Counted from the stretch's first letter, positions 1 through 5,971 are shown. The stretch: 8,488 nt of DNA from Erysipelotrichaceae bacterium (GCA_003510215.1 DOKQ01000163.1:1-8488), one strand, 5' to 3'. Program-made: numbers and translations. Notes: generated from the letters alone by a model not told the origin.

Positions 1-12
1 TTTTATTGCATA

Positions 13-86
13 TGGAGCAGGTGAGGGGAATCGAACCCCCGTATCAACCTTGGCAAGGTCGTGTTCTACCATTGAACTACACCTGC
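13..86 (-). tRNA. tRNA-Gly (anticodon GCC)
   Basis: The reverse complement folds as a full cloverleaf with a perfect 7-bp acceptor stem (GCAGGTG/CACCTGC), a D-arm with the usual GGTAG, a CGACC/GGTTG anticodon stem around loop TTGCCAA, a T-loop TTCGATT and an encoded CCA. The anticodon GCC reads GGC/GGU glycine codons. The intact T-loop and GG in the D-loop argue for a normal translational tRNA, not a cell-wall-only glycine tRNA. It is the last of three genes in a co-transcribed cluster. The 12 bases beyond it are too few to show whether the cluster continues or terminates. Confidence 0.97.
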
Positions 87-98
87 AAAATAAAAAAA

Positions 99-174
99 TG
101 GCGGTCCAGACGGGGATCGAACCCGCGATCTCCTCCGTGACAGGGAGGCATGTTAACCACTACACCACTGGACC
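99..174 (-). tRNA. tRNA-Asp (anticodon GTC)
   Basis: Minus-strand cloverleaf of 76 nt with acceptor GGTCCAG/CTGGACC, discriminator G and encoded CCA. The anticodon stem CCTCC/GGAGG encloses loop CTGTCAC, so the anticodon is GTC. G73 and the GUC anticodon are the expected aspartate identity elements. It lies 12 bp before tRNA-Gly and 16 bp after tRNA-Ser, with A/T-rich linkers typical of a processed polycistronic tRNA transcript. Confidence 0.97.
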
Positions 175-190
175 GTGTTTCTATAAAAAA

Positions 191-281
191 TGGCGGAGAT
201 GGAGGGATTTGAACCCTCGCGCCAGTTTCCCGACCTATACCCTTAGCAGGGGCACCTCTTCAGCCACTTGAGTACATCTCC
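191..281 (-). tRNA. tRNA-Ser (anticodon GCT)
   Basis: Minus-strand class II tRNA of 91 nt. The acceptor is GGAGATG/CATCTCC with discriminator G and encoded CCA. The anticodon stem TGCCC/GGGTA encloses loop CTGCTAA, giving anticodon GCT for AGC/AGU codons. A long variable arm is visible (GTCGG / GAAA loop / CTGGC), the hallmark of serine tRNAs, and the T-stem is GAGGG/CCCTC. It is the promoter-proximal gene of the cluster; its 5' end lies about 25 nt after the predicted transcription start. Confidence 0.97.
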
Positions 282-312
282 ATGCTCTTGCTGATTAACT
301 TAGCGCTTATTT

Positions 313-341
313 ATATTAACATAGGACCTAATTTTGTGCAA
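313..341 (-). promoter_or_regulatory. Sigma-A-type promoter of the tRNA cluster
   Basis: On the minus strand the -35 box TTGCAC (336-341) and the -10 box TAATAT (313-318) are separated by exactly 17 nt. Transcription would start near 306, about 25 nt before tRNA-Ser. The spacing and match, and the absence of any other gene it could serve, make this a convincing stable-RNA promoter. Confidence 0.85.
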
Positions 342-346
342 GTACC

Positions 347-372
347 TTTTTGCATTTTTTACCCAATTTTTT
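347..372 (-). promoter_or_regulatory. A-tract UP-like element upstream of the tRNA promoter
   Basis: Three minus-strand A-tracts (347-351, 355-360, 367-372) sit directly upstream of the -35 box, at about -41 to -66 from the predicted start. This is where the RNA polymerase alpha C-terminal domains contact UP elements at strong stable-RNA promoters. The tract centres are 8.5 and 12 bases apart, so they are roughly helically phased and may also bend the DNA. The UP function is inferred from position and composition. Confidence 0.5.
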
Positions 373-390
373 ACACATTCATCAAGGCAT

Positions 391-421
391 AAAACAAAAC
401 CCCTAAGAGGGATTCTCAGGG
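391..421 (-). terminator. Rho-independent terminator after the mgtE-deoD-HMA unit
   Basis: Minus-strand transcript: stem CCCTGAGA/TCTTAGGG (414-421 with 401-408, one G-U pair) around a 5-nt loop, followed by a T-rich run (391-399) broken by one G. It starts 10 bp after the stop codon of the small HMA-like gene and separates that unit from the tRNA promoter. Confidence 0.85.
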
Positions 422-431
422 ATTTCGTTAT

Positions 432-623
432 CTACTCAACAGTATATCCAGCTTCTCTAATCGCAGTCTTGGCCAAATGAACCAAATCATTTCGACCATC
501 AATAATGATAGCACTACGCTCAAGGTTAATTTCAAAATCCAGACGAGTATCACTCAGCGCATCCTGAAGTTTGCTAACATCTTCCACAGTGGTAAGATCT
601 TTAACAAAGATAATGTGTTTCAT
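432..623 (-). CDS. HMA-fold small protein lacking the CxxC metal site
   Basis: A 63-residue protein whose pattern matches the beta-alpha-beta-beta-alpha-beta fold of heavy-metal-associated (CopZ-like) domains. The C-terminal part AKTAIREAGYTVE (51-63) is typical of the family, as is the central strand pair around INLERSAIIIDG. The metal-binding GMxCxxC loop is missing: the corresponding stretch reads VKDLTTVEDV (7-16), and there is no cysteine in the whole protein. It should therefore not bind Cu(I) in the usual way, and its role is unknown. The ATG overlaps the deoD stop codon as TAATG, with a modest GAGG site (628-631) four bases upstream, so translation is probably coupled to deoD. A terminator follows directly, making it the last gene of its operon. 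The gene call is firm; the family assignment is by eye. Confidence 0.8.
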   Translation of the reverse strand: MKHIIFVKDLTTVEDVSKLQDALSDTRLDFEINLERSAIIIDGRNDLVHLAKTAIREAGYTVE

Positions 624-1336
624 TAGTCCTCAATGGCAAGTTCAAGTGCAACCTGCATCATCTTAGTAAATGAATTTTGACGTTCTTGAGCTGTTGTCAC
701 TTCATGAGTAACCAGTGAATCTGAAATCGTAACAAGGCATGCGGCATGTTTATTTAACTTACGTGCATTTGCAAATAAAGCAAATGATTCCATTTCAACC
801 GCGACCGAACCTGTATCTTTAAAAATATCTTCAAAAGATACGCCGGAATCACGGTAGAACACATCACTTGAATGAATTCGCCCTTCAACAAGAGGGATAT
901 CCAGACGTTGTGCTGCATCCTTTAATTTCTGATTTAATTCGGCAGATGGAAGTAATACATCCTCATCATATCCAAAAGCGGTTTTCGCAAAACTGGATTC
1001 ACTCCAGGCACTGTCCGCAAGTACAACCTCATAAAGATTTACATCCTTACTATATGAACCTGCTGAACCTATACGAATGATATTTTCTACATCATACATT
1101 GCAAAAAGTTCATAGGAGTAGATACCAATACTTGGCATACCCATACCTGAACCCATCACAGAAATACGATGGCCTTTGTAAGTACCGGTATACCCAAACA
1201 TGTTTCGCACTTCATTAAACTGTTCCACATTTTCTAAAAATGTTTCCGCAATAAATTTTGCACGAAGAGGATCTCCTGGCATTAATACGGTCTTAGCAAT
1301 TTGATGTTTCTCTGCTTGATTGTGTGGTGTTGACAT
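623..1336 (-). CDS. deoD: Purine nucleoside phosphorylase, DeoD type
   Basis: Cytosolic enzyme that reversibly phosphorolyses purine (deoxy)ribonucleosides to free base and (deoxy)ribose 1-phosphate. It belongs to the hexameric bacterial DeoD family. At 237 aa it matches the usual length. Numbering from ATG 1336, visible landmarks are TPHN near the N-terminus (active-site His from the neighbouring subunit), MPGDPLRAK with phosphate Arg25, IIRIGS with Arg88, SSDVFY, VEMES (ribose-binding Glu region), ISDS with catalytic Asp206, and TTAQERQ with Arg219. A GTG at 1342 is in frame, but the AAAGGAG site (1344-1350) ends one base before it. The same site sits seven bases before ATG 1336, so I chose the ATG. 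It follows the second mgtE with about 43 bp and no terminator, and has its own extended -10 promoter. It is translationally coupled to the HMA-like gene downstream. Confidence 0.95.
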   Translation of the reverse strand: MSTPHNQAEKHQIAKTVLMPGDPLRAKFIAETFLENVEQFNEVRNMFGYTGTYKGHRISVMGSGMGMPSIGIYSYELFAMYDVENIIRIGSAGSYSKDVNLYEVVLADSAWSESSFAKTAFGYDEDVLLPSAELNQKLKDAAQRLDIPLVEGRIHSSDVFYRDSGVSFEDIFKDTGSVAVEMESFALFANARKLNKHAACLVTISDSLVTHEVTTAQERQNSFTKMMQVALELAIED

Positions 1337-1362
1337 AAACACTCTCCTTTTCTTATATCTTT

Positions 1363-1391
1363 ATTATAACAAAAATAAACTAAATACCCAA
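1363..1391 (-). promoter_or_regulatory. Extended -10 promoter for deoD
   Basis: On the minus strand a perfect TATAAT (1363-1368) is preceded by TGT (1369-1371), giving a full extended -10 element. The -35 position, 17 nt upstream (1386-1391), reads TTGGGT, which is weak and lies inside the end of mgtE. Transcription would start near 1356, about 20 nt before the deoD ATG. It would let deoD and the small HMA gene be expressed independently of the mgtE pair. Confidence 0.65.
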
Positions 1392-2738
1392 GATTGCTAC
1401 CGCCAAATTAAAGTATATAATCAGTGCGACAGCATCCACGATCGTTGTAATGATTGGTGCCGCCATGGCTGCAGGATCCTGCTTGAAAAACATGGCAATC
1501 AGTGGAAGAATTCCTCCTACCAGCTTCGCAACAATCACTGTCAGTAACAGTGTAGCTGATATAACTAAATCAATCTGCCAAGCGGTACCTGGTTTAAAGA
1601 CCCATAGACGCACCCAGTTGGCTCCAAATAAAACGACACCACTGATAAGCGATACCTGAAGTTCCTTCCAGAGCACCTTCAGATAGTCCTTATACGTTAG
1701 ATCATCAACCGCGATCCCACGGATAACCATGGTACTGGCCTGAGATCCTGCATTACCCCCTGTACTCATAATCATAGGTATGGCTCCTGCAAGTGCAGGG
1801 ATAATAAGCAATTGAGCTTCATAACCTTCAATAATCAATCCAGTAAACGTTGCGGATATCATCAGTAACAGTAACCAGACAATTCTGCTTCTAGTCATTT
1901 CTTTAATCGTCATCTGAAGGTATGAACCTTCCGTTGGGATAATTGCTGCCATTTTTTGAATATCTTCAGTTACCTCTTCTTCAAGAACGTCAATAATATC
2001 ATCTACAGTAATGATACCAATTAACCGATTTTCATCATTCACAACAGGTACAACGTTAATATCATACTTGGAAATAATCCGTGCAACTTCTTCCTGGTCA
2101 TCATGCGTTTTCACCGCAATGATATCCGTGTCCATGATTTGCTCAATGATTTCATCCGGATCGGATAATACAATATCGCGCAGGATTACAGAGCCGACAA
2201 GAAGACGTTTGTCATCAATCACATAACTCACACTAATAGTTTCTGCCCTTTCTCCTTGCTTCTTCAACTTCCCGATCGCTTTTTCAACTGTATCCATAGA
2301 TTCCAGTTCAACAAAATCTGTAGACATAATGGAACCTGCCGAATACTCCGGATAAGATAACAGCAAATTAATCTCTGCTCTTTGCTCGTTGGTTGCGGCA
2401 GCTAAAACATGCTTTACTACATTTGCCGGCATTTCCTCAAGAAAGTCCACGATATCGTCTGCATACAAATTATCCAACATCGAAGTAATTTCTGGACCAG
2501 TAAATGACTTAATAATCTCTTCTTTTTTCTCATAAGTAAGATAGGTAAAGACTTCAGCTGTGATGTCCTTTTTAAGCGTCTTGAAAAGAAATAAAATTTC
2601 CTGCAGTTCCATTTGCTCAACAATTTCAGCAAGGTCAATAAGATTAAACTCATCAAATATCTCACGTAGTTTTTTTATTTGTTTTAAGGAAATTAACTCT
2701 TGTAGCATCTCCTTATGTAGTTCACTTAGTTCAATCAT
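1380..2738 (-). CDS. mgtE: MgtE-type magnesium channel, second copy of a tandem pair
   Basis: A 452-residue inner-membrane Mg2+ channel of the homodimeric MgtE family, close to the usual 450 aa. In order: an N-domain of helical repeats (about 1-130, with the conserved DDIVDFLEEMP at 94-104), two CBS domains (about 134-190 and 198-256) and a connecting helix (about 257-282). Five membrane segments follow (about 285-303, 310-330, 358-378, 388-418, 423-450). The N-domain and CBS pair act as the cytosolic Mg2+ sensor in this family. Signature pore residues are intact: STGGNAGSQAS (325-335), and DPAAMAAP followed by TTIVD with Asp435. Its SD, AGGAGGTG, contains the stop codon of the upstream mgtE, and the two genes are separated by only 10 bp. 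No terminator separates it from deoD. The tandem copy suggests duplication; a role in Mg2+ rather than another divalent cation is inferred from the family. Confidence 0.95.
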   Translation of the reverse strand: MIELSELHKEMLQELISLKQIKKLREIFDEFNLIDLAEIVEQMELQEILFLFKTLKKDITAEVFTYLTYEKKEEIIKSFTGPEITSMLDNLYADDIVDFLEEMPANVVKHVLAAATNEQRAEINLLLSYPEYSAGSIMSTDFVELESMDTVEKAIGKLKKQGERAETISVSYVIDDKRLLVGSVILRDIVLSDPDEIIEQIMDTDIIAVKTHDDQEEVARIISKYDINVVPVVNDENRLIGIITVDDIIDVLEEEVTEDIQKMAAIIPTEGSYLQMTIKEMTRSRIVWLLLLMISATFTGLIIEGYEAQLLIIPALAGAIPMIMSTGGNAGSQASTMVIRGIAVDDLTYKDYLKVLWKELQVSLISGVVLFGANWVRLWVFKPGTAWQIDLVISATLLLTVIVAKLVGGILPLIAMFFKQDPAAMAAPIITTIVDAVALIIYFNLAVAILGI

Positions 2739-2742
2739 ACTT

Positions 2743-2751
2743 CACCTCCTA
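2743..2751 (-). promoter_or_regulatory. Shine-Dalgarno fused to the preceding stop codon (mgtE-mgtE junction)
   Basis: The minus strand reads TAGGAGGTG. TAG is the stop of the upstream mgtE, and AGGAGGTG is a near-ideal ribosome binding site six bases before the next ATG (2738). Terminating ribosomes cover the initiation site, which favours translational coupling of the two channel genes. Confidence 0.85.
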
Positions 2752-4104
2752 CATCATCAAAAACGTAGTTGCAATCGCAAAATACACTGTTAGCGAAATG
2801 GCATCTACCGTAGTTGTAATTACCGGCCCGGACATAGCAGCTGGATCAATCTTAAATACTAGCGCAAGTAATGGCAAAGAACCTCCGATAATTTTAGATA
2901 ATAAAATGGTTATGTAAACTGACAATGAAACCAACATCCCCATCGTCCACCCCACACTCGGCATAAAAATTCCAATTCGCATGGTATTCACTAAAAATAG
3001 AATTAAACCTACAACCATCGCAACACGGATTTCCTTTATCAGCACTTTGAAAAAATCCTTATAGGAAAGTGAATCGACAGAAATTCCTCGAATGACCATG
3101 GCACTTGCCTGTGACCCTGCGTTGCCTGCTGTATCCATAAGCATAGGGATAAAAAAGGCCAGAGACGGTAATAGAACAAGAACATGGTTGTTCGCTGTGA
3201 TAACATAATCCGTGACCGTAGCAGAAACCATCAGCACAAGCAACCAAGGAATACGTGCTTTAAACATATCCACAATCCCTGTTTCAAGATACGAACCTTC
3301 AAGAGGTCGAATCGCTGCCATTAAGTGAATATCCTCCGTAGCCTCCTCTTCCAAAACGTCAATTACATCATCTACCGTAATAATACCCATGAGGCGATAT
3401 TGAGCATTGACCACCGGCAATACAGAAATGTCATATTTCTGAAAAACACGTACTACGTTCTCCTGATCATCTAATGTCGTAACGGAAGCGATATCGGTAT
3501 CCATAATATCCCCGATTTCAGTTCCCTCCTTTGCAAATAAAATATCCTTGAGCTTAACCGAACCCAATAACATATTACTCGCATTTATAACAAAACAAGT
3601 ATTGATTGTCTCAGCTGTTTTTCCTTGCTTACGGATCTTCACCAAAGCTTGTGAAACTGAATCGTGTTCATCAAGCTCTACATAATCCGTGGTCATAATC
3701 GAACCGGCTGAGTTAACCGCAAAGCTCAATAACATGTTAATTTCAGCTCGCTGCTGAACCGAGGCATTCTGCAATACTTTTCGAACAATGTTCTCGGGCA
3801 TTTCCTCCAAAAAATCCACTACATCATCCAAATATAAATTATCCAAAATACTCTTAATCTCCGGACCACTAAATGCCTTGATTAAGTCTTCCTGACGATC
3901 AAAAGACAGATAAGCAAACAACTCTGCAGTTATCTCTTTTTTAATCGTTTTGAACACAAAAAGAACCTCAGCAAAGGTAAACTTTTCAACCATTTCAGCC
4001 AAGTCAACAATATTCACTTCTTCAAATATCTCACGAAGTTTCTTAACCTGCTTACTAGCAACCAGTTCCTGTAAAAGCTCTAGTTTTTCATCCCAGTTTT
4101 CCAT
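2749..4104 (-). CDS. mgtE: MgtE-type magnesium channel, first copy of a tandem pair (diverged pore motif)
   Basis: A 451-residue MgtE family Mg2+ channel with the same layout as its neighbour: N-domain (1-130, DDVVDFLEEMP at 93-103), CBS pair (about 134-256, ending in GIITVDDVIDVLEEE) and five C-terminal membrane segments. By eye the two copies share about 60% identity in the N-domain and roughly half overall, so they are paralogues, not a recent duplication. Here the pore motif reads DTAGNAGSQAS (324-334), with Ala326 where the family normally has Gly. The TM5 motif DPAAMSGPVITTTVD keeps Asp420 and Asp434. A strong AGGAGG site (4111-4116) is six bases before ATG 4104, and a promoter lies at 4125-4153. 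Only 84 bp separate it from ddl, most of it terminator and promoter, so there is no room for an M-box (Mg2+ riboswitch) leader. Control is probably at protein level through the sensor domains. Confidence 0.95.
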   Translation of the reverse strand: MENWDEKLELLQELVASKQVKKLREIFEEVNIVDLAEMVEKFTFAEVLFVFKTIKKEITAELFAYLSFDRQEDLIKAFSGPEIKSILDNLYLDDVVDFLEEMPENIVRKVLQNASVQQRAEINMLLSFAVNSAGSIMTTDYVELDEHDSVSQALVKIRKQGKTAETINTCFVINASNMLLGSVKLKDILFAKEGTEIGDIMDTDIASVTTLDDQENVVRVFQKYDISVLPVVNAQYRLMGIITVDDVIDVLEEEATEDIHLMAAIRPLEGSYLETGIVDMFKARIPWLLVLMVSATVTDYVITANNHVLVLLPSLAFFIPMLMDTAGNAGSQASAMVIRGISVDSLSYKDFFKVLIKEIRVAMVVGLILFLVNTMRIGIFMPSVGWTMGMLVSLSVYITILLSKIIGGSLPLLALVFKIDPAAMSGPVITTTVDAISLTVYFAIATTFLMM

Positions 4105-4124
4105 ATTGCACCTCCTCTTGTTTC

Positions 4125-4153
4125 ATTTTACTTGTTTTACCCTCAACTTACAA
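4125..4153 (-). promoter_or_regulatory. Promoter of the mgtE pair
   Basis: Minus strand: -35 TTGTAA (4148-4153), a 17-nt spacer, and -10 TAAAAT (4125-4130, 5 of 6 consensus bases). The start would fall near 4118, leaving a leader of only about 14 nt that begins at the SD. The -35 starts one base after the T-tract of the ddl terminator. Confidence 0.6.
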
Positions 4154-4154
4154 G

Positions 4155-4178
4155 AAAAAAGCGAAGTCTCCTCCGCTT
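4155..4178 (-). terminator. Rho-independent terminator after ddl
   Basis: Minus-strand transcript: stem AAGCGGAG/CTTCGCTT (4171-4178 with 4159-4166, one G-U pair), tetraloop GAGA, then a T run through 4155. It starts 10 bp after the ddl stop codon and insulates ddl from the mgtE pair. Confidence 0.85.
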
Positions 4179-4188
4179 ACAAACTACC

Positions 4189-5361
4189 TTATTTCGTTCC
4201 TTTGGTACCCTTTTTCTGAAAGTGTGCCAATAGATTTGTCTCATAAGAGAAAACCATTTTTTCCTGTTGGCGCTGGCGATCAATGGCCTGATCAACCAAA
4301 ATATCCATTAATGCACTAAAGTGCAGTCCATCCTCTTTCCAAAGATAAAAGGACAGTGAACCTGGAATTGTATTAATCTCATTGATGTAGGCCACTTCAT
4401 GGTCATCATCAATCAGAAAATCGATTCTCGAGACTCCATTTGCTCCTAAAACTTCTGCGGTTTTCACAGCAAGTAATTGAATATCTTTGGTCATCTGCTC
4501 AGTGATTTTCGCTGGAATCTGACGGGTTGCGGATGCCATCCCCTTACTCAATCCCTTCGCATTACCCTGATATTTATTTTCATACGATAAGATTTCATCT
4601 GTTTTCAACACTTCTTCCAATGAGGAAGCACGATAGTTCAGATTAACACCAAGTACAGAACAGTTAATCTCTCTTAGATTAGAAACCATTTTCTCTACAA
4701 TCACCTTACGATCATAAAGGGAAGCAAACTCAATGGCCTCAAAGAGTTCAAACTCATTATTTGCGGATTTAATACCTACAGAAGACCCAAGACATGCCGG
4801 CTTAACAATCACGGGATAACCAATCTCTTTTGCTTTAGTCACAATCGACTGCTTACTTTCGCTGACTTGACCACTGTAAAACCAAAACCAAGGCACAATC
4901 GGTAAACCTGAGTTTTCAAGCACATGCTTCATCAATACCTTATCCTGACCAATCCCCGCAGCGATGACATCACACCCCGCATATGGAACACCAACCATCT
5001 CAAGAAAACCTTGAACCGTTCCATCTTCACCATGAGTTCCATGAATGACAGGAATAACAACATCCAAACGGATTGGTTTACGGTATTTCCACGATTTCTT
5101 TAGAGGAATTATCTCTGTTTTAAATTCATCCTTAACGATTGCAATGGGTGTGCTTGCCGCAATGACTTTAGTCAAGTCTTTAAAGTTCTTAATTTCCTTC
5201 AGTTCATCTCCAGTATAAAGAACACGCTTCTTCGAAATATATAATGGAATAACCTCATATCTTGTTTTATCAAGTGCATCCATAGCCTGTACAGCTGAAA
5301 TAATACTAATCTCATGTTCAACAGATTCTCCGCCAAACATCACGCCAACATTTATTTTCAT
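4189..5361 (-). CDS. ddl: D-alanine--D-alanine ligase
   Basis: Cytosolic ATP-grasp enzyme that joins two D-alanines to make the terminal dipeptide of the peptidoglycan stem. From ATG 5361 the protein is 390 aa, slightly long for the family. Landmarks: GGESVEHEIS with Glu15, HGTHGEDGTVQG (107-118), VKPACLGSSVGI with Ser194, YENKY (260-264), SRID (Arg312) and NEINTIPGS (327-335, Mg2+/ATP ligands). The Glu, Ser and Tyr of the D-Ala-D-Ala triad are all present, and there is no VanA-like His in the omega loop, so D-Ala rather than D-lactate is expected. The omega loop is the long SKGMAS form seen in clostridial relatives. The longest ORF starts at 5388, but AGGAGG (5368-5373) lies six bases before 5361, which decides the start. 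The tail ends in a basic KKGTKGTK. It is co-transcribed with the Nudix gene, whose stop lies in this SD. The Mur ligase that uses its product is two genes upstream. Confidence 0.96.
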   Translation of the reverse strand: MKINVGVMFGGESVEHEISIISAVQAMDALDKTRYEVIPLYISKKRVLYTGDELKEIKNFKDLTKVIAASTPIAIVKDEFKTEIIPLKKSWKYRKPIRLDVVIPVIHGTHGEDGTVQGFLEMVGVPYAGCDVIAAGIGQDKVLMKHVLENSGLPIVPWFWFYSGQVSESKQSIVTKAKEIGYPVIVKPACLGSSVGIKSANNEFELFEAIEFASLYDRKVIVEKMVSNLREINCSVLGVNLNYRASSLEEVLKTDEILSYENKYQGNAKGLSKGMASATRQIPAKITEQMTKDIQLLAVKTAEVLGANGVSRIDFLIDDDHEVAYINEINTIPGSLSFYLWKEDGLHFSALMDILVDQAIDRQRQQEKMVFSYETNLLAHFQKKGTKGTK

Positions 5362-5367
5362 AACGGA

Positions 5368-5374
5368 CCTCCTA
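5368..5374 (-). promoter_or_regulatory. Shine-Dalgarno fused to the preceding stop codon (Nudix-ddl junction)
   Basis: The minus strand reads TAGGAGG: TAG ends the Nudix gene, and AGGAGG is the ribosome binding site six bases before the ddl ATG at 5361. It sets the ddl start and implies translational coupling. The architecture is the same as at the mgtE-mgtE junction. Confidence 0.85.
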
Positions 5375-5971
5375 GTCAAACTCAACATCCAGCTGATGAA
5401 TTAACACATGTAATGCTCGCTGAATCTCTTTACTTGTTGTCTTTTTAGATAGTTCAGGCAACTGATGAAAATCAAACCATTGCACCTCACTTGTTTCATG
5501 GTTATGCAATGGACCGCCACCAATAACTGATGCCGAGAAATAGTGAACTACTTCGGATACCAGAGTTGGATAATCTTTGTACCGTTCTCTTTGAAACACG
5601 CCGAGCAACCGGTTAAGTTTAACATCATACCCTGACTCCTGTTTTACTTCCTTAATTGCATTTTCACTTACGGTTTCAAAAACGTCACACCATCCACCTG
5701 GGACAGCCCATTTACCCTCAACATTTTCCTTTACCATAAGTAGTTGATTCTTTTCGTTAGTCACTAGAACTCTTACAGATATATTGGGTGTTGGATAGAT
5801 GTCTCTTTCATACAAATTCTTATGAATACTGACTCCAGGCAACTCGTTAAGCATTTCCTTACTTAAAATCTCTAGTGTTTCATAATTCTCAATGGCATAG
5901 GGATCTTTACTATATTTGAGCCCAATCTTGGACACACTTAGAACTTTGGCTGCATATTGTTCCCAATTCAT
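5372..5971 (-). CDS. Nudix hydrolase with an N-terminal YjhB-type domain
   Basis: A 199-residue soluble hydrolase expected to cleave a nucleoside diphosphate linked to another group (X). The N-terminal helical part (about 1-60, WEQYAAKVLSVSKIGLKYSKDPY) matches the 'Nudix hydrolase N-terminal' domain (PF12535 type) of YjhB-like ADP-sugar or CDP-choline pyrophosphatases. The Nudix domain follows (about 62-195), with the box from Gly93 to Tyr115: GGWCDVFE, then KEVKQESGY. Relative to GX5EX7REUXEEXGU, Arg is Lys107 (common in this group) and the first Glu of the EE pair is Gln111, which is less usual. The other two catalytic glutamates (108, 112) are kept. The frame is open back to 6097, but that region contains a terminator and promoter. 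ATG 5971 has an AGAAGG site (5979-5984) seven bases away and begins the family's conserved WxxYA. The substrate cannot be read from sequence. It is the first gene of an operon with ddl. Confidence 0.88.
   Translation of the reverse strand: MNWEQYAAKVLSVSKIGLKYSKDPYAIENYETLEILSKEMLNELPGVSIHKNLYERDIYPTPNISVRVLVTNEKNQLLMVKENVEGKWAVPGGWCDVFETVSENAIKEVKQESGYDVKLNRLLGVFQRERYKDYPTLVSEVVHYFSASVIGGGPLHNHETSEVQWFDFHQLPELSKKTTSKEIQRALHVLIHQLDVEFD

Noticed and set aside
50..271. 73-codon plus-strand open frame across the tRNA cluster
   Set aside because: It reads the antisense of three well-folded tRNA genes. Its GIEPA and RDLNP strings are the translation of conserved T-arm sequences that recur in spurious database proteins.
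868..1080. Plus-strand open frame opposite deoD
   Set aside because: Lies entirely antisense to conserved DeoD coding sequence, with no ribosome binding site or family resemblance.
1337..1342. GTG start for deoD giving a 239-residue protein
   Set aside because: The Shine-Dalgarno ends one base before this GTG but is ideally spaced from ATG 1336.
1320..2226. Plus-strand open frames opposite the second mgtE
   Set aside because: Shadows of a strongly conserved MgtE frame; compositionally odd and without start signals.
2417..2665. Second minus-strand frame inside mgtE
   Set aside because: Shifted reading of the same N-domain (a K/L/S-rich translation); the real frame matches MgtE throughout, so this is no frameshift or nested gene.
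4105..4188. Possible M-box or other riboswitch before the mgtE pair
   Set aside because: Only 84 bp, filled by a terminator, promoter and ribosome binding site; no room for a large Mg2+-sensing fold.
4189..5361. VanA-type D-Ala-D-lactate ligase (vancomycin resistance)
   Set aside because: The omega loop carries Tyr in YENKY and the Glu-Ser-Tyr triad is complete; no vanH or vanX neighbours are present.
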